A stretch of DNA of 5,710 bases from an uncultured Lachnospiraceae bacterium (GTDB lineage: Bacteria > Bacillota > Clostridia > Lachnospirales > Lachnospiraceae), in assembly GCA_945485625.1 (NCBI GenBank), contig CALYSH010000111.1, positions 1-5,710 on the forward strand. Direction: 5' to 3'. Each line of letters opens with the position of its first letter. Positions within the stretch are counted from its first letter, which is position 1. This document shows, piece after piece, positions 1 to 4,561 of the stretch. The notes beneath the pieces were generated by a model that was given only the letters and a program-made list of their open reading frames with translations, had not been told where the DNA came from and made no database searches. The translations under genes were made by a program, and so were the position numbers.

Positions 1-618
1 TTCGGGGGAGGATGCCAGGGGTGCCTGAGCCTGCCATGCACTGGCAGAGGGGCCGCCCCAATTACAACAGATGATTCCCACCGGTACATTTAATTCCCCG
101 GAGAGCTTGTCAGCGAAATAATAGGCCACCGCACTTCCCTCGTCAAAATCAGCATCGGAGGGAAGAGACCAGTGTGTATGGGACTGTATCTCTTCATAGG
201 AATCATCAAAGAAGGCAATTCTGGGAACCTGAAACATTCGTATTCCGGATGAAAAAGGCTTCAGGGAAGCATAGTCGGCATCCTGCTTTACCATAAATTC
301 CATATTGGACTGGCCCCCTGCCAGAAAGACTTCTCCCACCATTACATCGGAAATCTCCTGTACCGGCATTTGATTTACAAAGAATTGCAACACAAAAGGA
401 CCTCCTGCAGAAACCGGAGGGAGGGTAAGGAAAAAGGTTTCCTTTTCGGAGATTGTATATTCAGGGGATGCAGATAAGAGATGCCCGGATTCATCCAGAA
501 GCTTAAGGGAGACAATGGTTGAAGCAGGCCCACGCCCCCAGATATGGATGGGTTTGTTTTGCTGTAATACACAGTGATTACAAAAGATGGGGGCAAGATG
601 GGCCTGAATAGGATTCAT
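1..618 (-). CDS. Sialate O-acetylesterase family protein (SASA/SGNH hydrolase), N-terminal 206 residues, 3' end outside window
   Basis: A hydrolase predicted to remove acetyl esters from sugars such as O-acetylated sialic acid. Reading from the ATG at 618-616, the frame stays open to the window edge. Seen directly: an N-terminal beta region with VLQQNKPIHIWG (about residues 17-28), the block GGQSNMEF with the presumed nucleophile Ser104, and a second conserved block, GIICCNWGG with W187, followed by SASAW ending at W195. These blocks are typical of sialate O-acetylesterases. The Asp/His part of the active site would lie in the missing C-terminal portion; full-length members are usually about 470-650 residues (known of the family). 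No signal peptide or membrane segment is seen at the N-terminus, so a cytoplasmic enzyme acting on imported sugars is likely (inference). A good AAAGGAG site precedes the start, and only 12 bases separate it from the metF stop, so it is probably cotranscribed with metF. The natural substrate could be another acetylated carbohydrate, such as acetyl-xylan fragments. Confidence 0.88.
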   Translation of the reverse strand, partial: MNPIQAHLAPIFCNHCVLQQNKPIHIWGRGPASTIVSLKLLDESGHLLSASPEYTISEKETFFLTLPPVSAGGPFVLQFFVNQMPVQEISDVMVGEVFLAGGQSNMEFMVKQDADYASLKPFSSGIRMFQVPRIAFFDDSYEEIQSHTHWSLPSDADFDEGSAVAYYFADKLSGELNVPVGIICCNWGGPSASAWQAQAPLASSPE

Positions 619-630
619 AAGGATTCTCCT

Positions 631-1485
631 TTATCGGATGGCAGCTACAATCTCTTTTGCTACCTGAGGTTTGTTCATGGTGTAGAGGTGGATGCCTTCC
701 ACATGATTTTCAAGCAGATCACGAATCTGGCGGATGGCATAATCAATGCCGGCCTTGTACATATCTTCGGGATCATCGCCGTATTTTGCAATCAGGTCCG
801 ACAGAGCCTTGGGAATACTGCATCCGGAGAGGGATACAGAGGTTCCTAACTGTTTTGCGGCAGTGATTGGCATGATACCGGCATGCACCGGGAGCGTAAT
901 GTGCTTCCGATTACACTTGCTTAAGAAATCATAGAAGTAATCGTTGTCAAAGAACATCTGGGAAATCAGCATCTTTGCGCCGGCCTCTTCCTTTTCCTTC
1001 AGATGCTTTAAGTCGGATTCCATACTGAAGCACTCATAATGCTTTTCGGGATAGCAGGCAGCTACCAGATTGAAATCATTGGTCTCGTGAAGAAAGCGAA
1101 TCAAATCACTGGCATGGGCGAATTCTCTGGAGTTATATACCTCGTCGGACATATCCTTGGGACGGTCCCCCCGAAGGGCCAGTATGTAGCGTACATTTGC
1201 TTCCTTCAATTCCCTGCATACATTTAAAATATCAGTCTTCTTAGAGCCGACACAGGTCATATGTGCCACTGCATCAATGTGCAGCTGATTCTGGATATAG
1301 GAAGCTATTTCAGTGGTCTTTTTGGACTGGCTTCCGCCTGCACCGTAGGTAACGGAAATGAATTCCGGGTTTAATGCAGCCAGCTCGTCCAGTATCTGAA
1401 ATGCTTTATCGAATTCTCCATCCTTCTTCGGAGGAAATACCTCAAAGGATAAATCATATTTTTTCTTGGTATCGGAAGTAATCAT
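631..1485 (-). CDS. metF: 5,10-methylenetetrahydrofolate reductase (MetF), 284 aa
   Basis: A flavoprotein that reduces 5,10-methylene-THF to 5-methyl-THF, the methyl donor for methionine synthesis; cytosolic TIM barrel with FAD. Motifs, numbered from the chosen start: SFEVFPPK with E15 (matching the catalytic Glu28 of E. coli MetF), FISVTYGAGGSQ with T46, LALRGDRP with D106 (matching FAD-binding Asp120), AACYPEKH (142-148), SQMFFDND with Q175 (matching folate-binding Gln183) and GIMPIT (202-207). The length fits the family (E. coli 296). The frame could begin 15 codons earlier at 1530, but the ATG at 1485 is preferred: AAAGGAG lies 7 bases upstream, family homology begins just after it, and the best promoter -10 (1526-1531) would start transcription downstream of the earlier ATG. 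No SAM riboswitch or methionine T-box is visible in its short leader. No MetV-like partner, seen next to metF in some acetogens, is in the window, so a plain methionine-cycle role is favoured. Confidence 0.95.
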   Translation of the reverse strand: MITSDTKKKYDLSFEVFPPKKDGEFDKAFQILDELAALNPEFISVTYGAGGSQSKKTTEIASYIQNQLHIDAVAHMTCVGSKKTDILNVCRELKEANVRYILALRGDRPKDMSDEVYNSREFAHASDLIRFLHETNDFNLVAACYPEKHYECFSMESDLKHLKEKEEAGAKMLISQMFFDNDYFYDFLSKCNRKHITLPVHAGIMPITAAKQLGTSVSLSGCSIPKALSDLIAKYGDDPEDMYKAGIDYAIRQIRDLLENHVEGIHLYTMNKPQVAKEIVAAIR

Positions 1486-1525
1486 AGAAAGCTCCTTTAC
1501 ATTGTACATGAATTTGTTCGGTAGA

Positions 1526-1534
1526 ATCATACCA
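1526..1534 (-). promoter_or_regulatory. Extended -10 promoter for metF-esterase unit
   Basis: On the minus strand the sequence reads TGGTATGAT: a TATGAT hexamer (5 of 6 to TATAAT) with the TGn extension. No good -35 is found 16-18 bases upstream (TTCCCT at best), as expected for an extended -10 promoter. Transcription would start near 1519, giving a leader of about 34 bases before the ATG at 1485. This is a sequence match only. Confidence 0.45.
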
Positions 1535-1576
1535 CAAATCCGGGGATTAGGGAAGATTTATTTCAGTTTCTTCTCG

Positions 1577-1602
1577 TAATTCAACTTGATTTTTTTGAAT
1601 TA
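1577..1602. promoter_or_regulatory. 8-bp inverted repeat, possible operator, in divergent promoter region
   Basis: Perfect inverted repeat TAATTCAA (1577-1584) and TTGAATTA (1595-1602), separated by 10 bases. It overlaps the proposed -35 of the plus-strand promoter and lies about 45 bp upstream of the metF -10, a position suited to a dimeric regulator acting on either side. The arms are AT-rich, so a chance palindrome cannot be excluded. No regulator gene is visible in the window. Confidence 0.35.
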
Positions 1603-1614
1603 TTTGTTTACTAT
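1586..1614 (+). promoter_or_regulatory. Sigma-A type promoter for the small membrane protein gene
   Basis: TTGATT (1586-1591), a 17-base spacer, then TACTAT (1609-1614): four of six matches in each hexamer at ideal spacing. An overlapping alternative -10 is TATAGT (1612-1617). Transcription from about 1621 would give a leader of nearly 100 bases before the gene at 1718, containing the 1668-1694 hairpin. Confidence 0.4.
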
Positions 1615-1650
1615 AGTAGTTAAATTATCCATATACGGAGGAAAAGAGCT

Positions 1651-1701
1651 TTGGGAAAAAATTTGCATCGCTCCCTGTGTTTGACAGGGGGCGAATTCTG
1701 A
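1651..1701 (+). CDS. Possible 16-codon leader ORF (tentative)
   Basis: A TTG codon at 1651 lies 9 bases after GGAGG (1637-1641) and opens a 16-codon frame ending in TGA at 1699-1701, encoding MGKNLHRSLCLTGGEF. The stop is 16 bases before the start of the next gene, and the frame runs through the hairpin at 1668-1694, so translating ribosomes would melt it. This is the arrangement expected of a translated leader, but the start is non-AUG, the peptide has no run of regulatory codons, and a chance frame of this size is common. Confidence 0.22.
   Translation: MGKNLHRSLCLTGGEF
1668..1694 (+). promoter_or_regulatory. Strong leader hairpin upstream of small membrane protein gene
   Basis: An 11-bp stem pairs 1668-1678 (TCGCTCCCTGT) with 1684-1694 (ACAGGGGGCGA) around the 5-base loop GTTTG. 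There is one G-U wobble, 1672 with 1690, which would be an A-C mismatch in the opposite-strand transcript, so the fold favours plus-strand RNA. No U-run follows, so it is not an ordinary intrinsic terminator. It ends 11 bases before the AGAGGG ribosome binding site, so an effect on translation or RNA stability is possible. Confidence 0.5.
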
Positions 1702-1717
1702 TTTAAGAGGGTTGAAA

Positions 1718-1969
1718 ATGAGTAATGTATTGAAACGGATACTTCGAAATCCGATATTGGATATTATGTTTGCGTTGATATTATTGGGAACTCTCTATTT
1801 TCCGTTTTTGTTTGTATTGGTTTACGCCATATTTAGCAATAATCTTTATCATGTAGATTCCAAACTGATTCTATTCTTGTTTGCCCCTTCGGACTTTGCA
1901 TTTTTTATGGGCGGACTTCTGGGAATCATAATCGGATGCGTTGGAATGAAAAATATAAGTGTGTCATGA
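1718..1969 (+). CDS. Unrecognised small membrane protein, 83 aa, two predicted transmembrane helices
   Basis: I do not recognise this protein. It is highly hydrophobic, with two probable membrane helices at about residues 13-39 and 50-76, separated by a short polar turn (SNN..HVDSK). The N-terminus carries K6, R7 and R10 and the tail carries K78, so by the positive-inside rule both ends would face the cytoplasm. The second helix contains a P57-S58-D59 kink and a glycine-rich stretch, GGLLGIIIG (65-73). The frame also has a TTG at 1712, but the ATG at 1718 is chosen because AGAGGG (1706-1711) ends 6 bases before it and would abut the TTG. It has its own candidate promoter and a long structured leader. 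The gap to moxR is 133 bases, so read-through into the ATPase operon is possible but not shown. Function unknown; helix packing, toxin-like or accessory roles cannot be told apart. Confidence 0.6.
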   Translation: MSNVLKRILRNPILDIMFALILLGTLYFPFLFVLVYAIFSNNLYHVDSKLILFLFAPSDFAFFMGGLLGIIIGCVGMKNISVS

Positions 1970-1975
1970 GGGTGT

Positions 1976-1983
1976 AAAGGAGG
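1976..1983 (+). promoter_or_regulatory. Orphan Shine-Dalgarno-like AAAGGAGG
   Basis: An eight-base AAAGGAGG sits 6 bases after the stop of the small membrane protein gene. The ATG at 1984 follows it with zero spacing, which is too close for normal use. The 28-codon frame from that ATG, ending at the TAA at 2068-2070, is therefore not called as a gene. An in-frame ATT at 1990 has proper spacing but is a very rare start codon. Confidence 0.35.
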
Positions 1984-2031
1984 ATGGGTATTTATTCATT
2001 CTGCATCAGAAAGAGAAGTGATGGGTTTGTC

Positions 2032-2060
2032 TTGCTTTTTTGGCCCTTTTATCGTAACAT
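2032..2060 (+). promoter_or_regulatory. Weak candidate promoter for the moxR-VWA unit
   Basis: TTGCTT (2032-2037), a 17-base spacer and TAACAT (2055-2060). Each hexamer matches consensus only partly; TAAGAT at 2068-2073 is an alternative -10 without a good -35. The ATPase pair needs either this promoter or read-through from the promoter near 1590. Confidence 0.25.
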
Positions 2061-2097
2061 ATCCTCATAAGATTATGAATGAACCTGAGGAGGATAT
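2059..2097 (+). promoter_or_regulatory. Inverted repeat overlapping the moxR ribosome binding site
   Basis: ATATCCTC (2059-2066) is an exact reverse complement of GAGGATAT (2090-2097), with a 23-base loop; a shorter register pairs TCCTCA (2062-2067) with TGAGGA (2086-2091). Either form covers part of the GAGGAGG (2087-2093) that serves the GTG at 2103, so the RNA fold could limit translation. If transcription began from the weak promoter at 2032-2060, the left arm would be mostly absent, so the fold would matter chiefly for read-through transcripts. Confidence 0.35.
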
Positions 2098-2102
2098 AGA
2101 GC

Positions 2103-2918
2103 GTGGAACAGCAGTTTCAGGGAACGAAGGAATATGTAGCCAGCGAGGAGCTGATGGCCAGTGTTAATGTGGCTATGGCTTTAAAGAAGCCATTGTTAAT
2201 AAAAGGAGAGCCCGGTACCGGTAAGACCATGCTGGCGGAGGCAGTGGCTGCCGCATTGGGGAAAAAACTGATTATCTGGAATATTAAGTCAACCACCAAG
2301 GCCCAGGAGGGACTGTATGTGTACGATACCATACAGCGTCTCTATGACGGTCAGTTCGGGGAAGCCGGCGTGGATGATATTTCCAGATATATCAAGCTGG
2401 GAAAGCTGGGTGAGGCTTTTGACAGTGACGAACAGGTGGTTCTGTTGATTGATGAGATTGATAAGGCAGATCTGGAGTTTCCCAATGACCTGCTCTGGGA
2501 GCTGGACCAGATGGAGTTTTACATCAATGAGACCAAGAGAACCGTAAAGGCAAAGCACCGCCCCATTGTGATAATAACCTCCAATGCAGAGAAGGAGCTG
2601 CCGGATGCATTCCTTCGTCGTTGTATTTTCCACTATATTGATTTCCCGGAGCGGGAGCTCATGGAGGAGATTGTAAAGGTACATTTCCCCAATGTGGAGG
2701 AGAATCTGTTAAATGCGGCAATGGATGTGTTCTATCATATCCGTTCCCTTCGTGATATCCGCAAGAAGCCCAGCACCTCCGAGCTGATTGATTGGGTGAA
2801 CGCATTGCAGTTAGGGGGGATTCCCACCGCAATGATTAAAGAAAAGCTTCCTTTTATCGGTGTTGTAGTGAAGAAGGATGAGGATCTGGAACTGGTCCGT
2901 AAAGAGAAGAATATTTAA
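2103..2918 (+). CDS. MoxR-family AAA+ ATPase, 271 aa
   Basis: An ATP-driven chaperone-like ATPase of the MoxR branch of AAA+ proteins, expected to form hexameric rings in the cytosol and to act with the VWA protein encoded next. Seen directly: Walker A GEPGTGKT (35-42), Walker B VVLLIDEID (112-120), sensor 1 Asn161 in IITSNAEKELP, candidate arginine finger R172/R173 in FLRRC, and the C-terminal lid with KKPSTSELIDW, conserved in this subfamily. All catalytic elements are intact. The length is close to the usual 270-330 residues of the group. The start is a GTG; GAGGAGG lies 9 bases upstream and an in-frame TAG at 2097-2099 rules out a longer protein. Eleven bases separate its stop from the next gene, so the two are surely cotranslated from one message. 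Which complex it remodels cannot be read from the window: relatives assist cofactor insertion (MoxR, CoxD) or stress responses. Confidence 0.93.
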   Translation: MEQQFQGTKEYVASEELMASVNVAMALKKPLLIKGEPGTGKTMLAEAVAAALGKKLIIWNIKSTTKAQEGLYVYDTIQRLYDGQFGEAGVDDISRYIKLGKLGEAFDSDEQVVLLIDEIDKADLEFPNDLLWELDQMEFYINETKRTVKAKHRPIVIITSNAEKELPDAFLRRCIFHYIDFPERELMEEIVKVHFPNVEENLLNAAMDVFYHIRSLRDIRKKPSTSELIDWVNALQLGGIPTAMIKEKLPFIGVVVKKDEDLELVRKEKNI

Positions 2919-2929
2919 AAGGGGCCCAT

Positions 2930-4132
2930 ATGTTTACCAAATTTTTTGAAACGTTGAGATCCAAGGGCCTTCGTGTTACTCTGGGTGAGTTCCTGACCCT
3001 GCAGGAGGCTTTGGATAAGGATTTGTGCGGCAGTTCGCTGACACAATTTTATTATGTTGCCCGTATGATTCTTGTAAAAAGTGAAACGGACTATGACAAA
3101 TTTGATATGGCCTTTGAGGAATGCTTTCAGCCTGCCCAAAAGGAAACGGAAGTGGGTCAGGAGATGCTTCGCTGGCTGGATAAATCCGACATGCTTGAGC
3201 TGGCCCACGAGGAAGCGAGAGCACACCTGAATCAGATGGAGGATATTCAGGTGGACAAGGAGGATGTAGAGGAAACCTTTAAGCAGAGGTTAAAGGACCA
3301 GAATGAGGAACACAACGGCGGAAGCTTCTGGATCGGTACCATGGGGAAAACCTCCTTCGGTAATATGGGAGGCAATGTAGGTGGAGTCCGCGTGGGCGGG
3401 CAGACCGGTTATCAGTCGGCCTTTTCCGTGGTTGGCGCCAGAAAATACCGTGATTTCCGGGATGACAGGGTTCTGGATAATCGCCAGTTCCAGCTTGCAT
3501 TTCGGAAGCTTCGTCAGTTTTCTTCCCGATTGGATATCCCGGAGACGGAGCTGGATATTGAGGGTACGGTAGACAAAACCTGCAACAATGGCGGTTGCCT
3601 CCAGATTGTGATGAAGAAGCCTCGAAAGAATGCGGTGAAGCTTCTTTTGCTGATGGATTCCGGCGGGACCATGATTCCCTATAGCTCGCTGTTAAATGAT
3701 CTGTTCCAGGCGGTTCATAAATCCAACCATTACAAGGATGTAAAGACCTATTATTTTCACAACTGTATATACAGTAAGCTTTACAAGACGCCGGAATGTG
3801 AGAACGGGGACTGGATTGATACGGAGTGGCTGTTCCGCAATGTGGACAGTGATTACAAGGTTCTGATTGTGGGGGATGCTGCCATGGCTCCCGAGGAACT
3901 GTATTCCACCACCGGTAATTACAGGGGACCCAATGGCGGATTGTCCGGCTATGAATGGTTGCAGCTGGTAAAACGTCATTATAAAAAGGTGGTCTGGTTA
4001 AATCCCAAGATGGCGCCGGGCCGTGCTCCCTGGAGGGAGGCTGAGACGGCGGTGAAGGAAATGTTTCCCATGTATAAGCTTACCGTGGATGGATTGAATC
4101 AGGCCATGATTAAGCTGATGGTGAATAAATAG
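2930..4132 (+). CDS. VWA domain protein, CoxE-like, 400 aa (partner of MoxR ATPase)
   Basis: A von Willebrand factor A domain protein of the CoxE-like group, which acts as the metal-dependent adaptor of the upstream MoxR ATPase. Layout: an N-terminal helical region (about 1-125) with an acidic stretch near 104-128; a glycine-rich linker (130-160, containing WIGTMGKTSFG and GGVRVGG) characteristic of this subfamily; a basic/aromatic segment with RKYRDFRDD (171-179); and the VWA fold from about 236 to the end. The metal site reads D243-S-G-G-T247 in LLLMDSGGTM, so the middle Ser of the classic DxSxS is Gly, common among MoxR-linked VWA proteins. Further VWA strands are KTYYFHNCIY (272-281) and VLIVGDAAMAPEEL, with D316. 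No signal peptide or membrane helix is seen, so it is cytosolic. The start ATG follows AAAAGGGG by 5 bases, a modest site helped by coupling to moxR. No clear terminator follows. Confidence 0.9.
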   Translation: MFTKFFETLRSKGLRVTLGEFLTLQEALDKDLCGSSLTQFYYVARMILVKSETDYDKFDMAFEECFQPAQKETEVGQEMLRWLDKSDMLELAHEEARAHLNQMEDIQVDKEDVEETFKQRLKDQNEEHNGGSFWIGTMGKTSFGNMGGNVGGVRVGGQTGYQSAFSVVGARKYRDFRDDRVLDNRQFQLAFRKLRQFSSRLDIPETELDIEGTVDKTCNNGGCLQIVMKKPRKNAVKLLLLMDSGGTMIPYSSLLNDLFQAVHKSNHYKDVKTYYFHNCIYSKLYKTPECENGDWIDTEWLFRNVDSDYKVLIVGDAAMAPEELYSTTGNYRGPNGGLSGYEWLQLVKRHYKKVVWLNPKMAPGRAPWREAETAVKEMFPMYKLTVDGLNQAMIKLMVNK

Positions 4133-4157
4133 GCGAAAAAAAGAGTCAGTGTAGCTA

Positions 4158-4172
4158 TTCTTCCGAGAAGAA
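4158..4172 (+). repeat. Small hairpin after the VWA gene, not a clear terminator
   Basis: TTCTTC and GAAGAA pair across a CGA loop, 25 bases after the VWA stop. The stem is weak and no U-run follows (ATTCCTGGG), so it is unlikely to stop transcription on its own. No better terminator is visible between the VWA gene and the tyrS promoter. Confidence 0.3.
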
Positions 4173-4208
4173 ATTCCTGGGATTTTGCATAGAACATTCG
4201 CTTTGTGG

Positions 4209-4237
4209 TTGACATTTCCTTTGGTCATCGTTATAAT
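4209..4237 (+). promoter_or_regulatory. Consensus sigma-A promoter for tyrS
   Basis: TTGACA (4209-4214), a 17-base spacer and TATAAT (4232-4237): both hexamers are perfect consensus at optimal spacing. Transcription should begin near 4244. A promoter this strong fits a leader where control is by termination rather than initiation. Confidence 0.93.
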
Positions 4238-4243
4238 GTGCTC

Positions 4244-4511
4244 ATATATGAGGAATGCGACGAAGAGAAAGAGTACTGTTCGTACACTTTTCACAGAGAG
4301 CTGCCGGTTGGTGAGAGGCGCGTGAAGCAGGACAGGAATACATCTTGGAGCAGCAAACTGAAACCGAAAGGGAGTAGGCTTTGACGGTAGGCACCGATAT
4401 TGGCCGGGAGTGTTGTTTGACACTTCATAAGCTGTGGCATGTGAGTGCCATGGGAACATTAGGTGGTAACACGAGATTTCAGCTCGTCCTTTTGAAAGGG
4501 CGGGCTTTTTT
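4244..4511 (+). promoter_or_regulatory. Tyrosine-specific T-box leader (tRNA-Tyr sensing riboswitch)
   Basis: The untranslated leader of tyrS, which turns on transcription when tRNA-Tyr is uncharged. Seen directly: the Stem I signature GACGAAGAGAAAGAGTA (from about 4258) and the AGAGAGC block near 4296 with its GGTTGGTG distal loop; a specifier GGAA-UAC-AUC with the Tyr codon at 4339-4341; a Stem III-like hairpin TGGCA/TGCCA (4435-4450); and the T-box AGGTGGTAACACGAG (4461-4475). The antiterminator pairs AGG with CCT (4488-4490) and ACGAG with CTCGT (4483-4487) around the bulge UGGUAAC (4464-4470). Its UGGU complements the ACCA end expected for tRNA-Tyr with discriminator A. The gene downstream is tyrS, agreeing with the specifier. 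No protein gene fills 4133-4561; the TTG-started frame from 4381 is structured RNA. Confidence 0.95.
4481..4511 (+). terminator. T-box regulated intrinsic terminator before tyrS
   Basis: An 11-bp stem pairs AGCTCGTCCTT (4481-4491) with AAGGGCGGGCT (4496-4506) around TTGA, including two G-U pairs, followed by a T run ending at 4511. Its left arm contains the bases (4483-4490) needed by the antiterminator, so the two folds exclude each other. Uncharged tRNA-Tyr would favour the antiterminator and expression. Confidence 0.93.
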
Positions 4512-4561
4512 GTTGTATTTCTCAAACGGGATTCTAAATTATTTTGACAGGAGGAAACAAA

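Noticed and set aside
1486..1530. A longer metF start at 1530
   Set aside because: The extra 15 residues lie upstream of family homology, the ATG at 1485 has the better ribosome binding site, and the likely transcription start falls after 1530.
1486..1717. A SAM riboswitch or methionine T-box for metF
   Set aside because: No T-box GGTGG core, S-box signature or terminator fold appears on the minus strand, and the leader from the best promoter is only about 34 bases.
1999..2011. TTCTG-CAT-CAGAA palindrome as a terminator after the small membrane protein
   Set aside because: The stem is only 5 bp and weak, and purine-rich bases rather than a U-run follow.
2289..2684. A 131-codon minus-strand frame inside moxR
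   Set aside because: It lies wholly antisense to a gene with intact AAA+ motifs, with no supporting ribosome site or family similarity.
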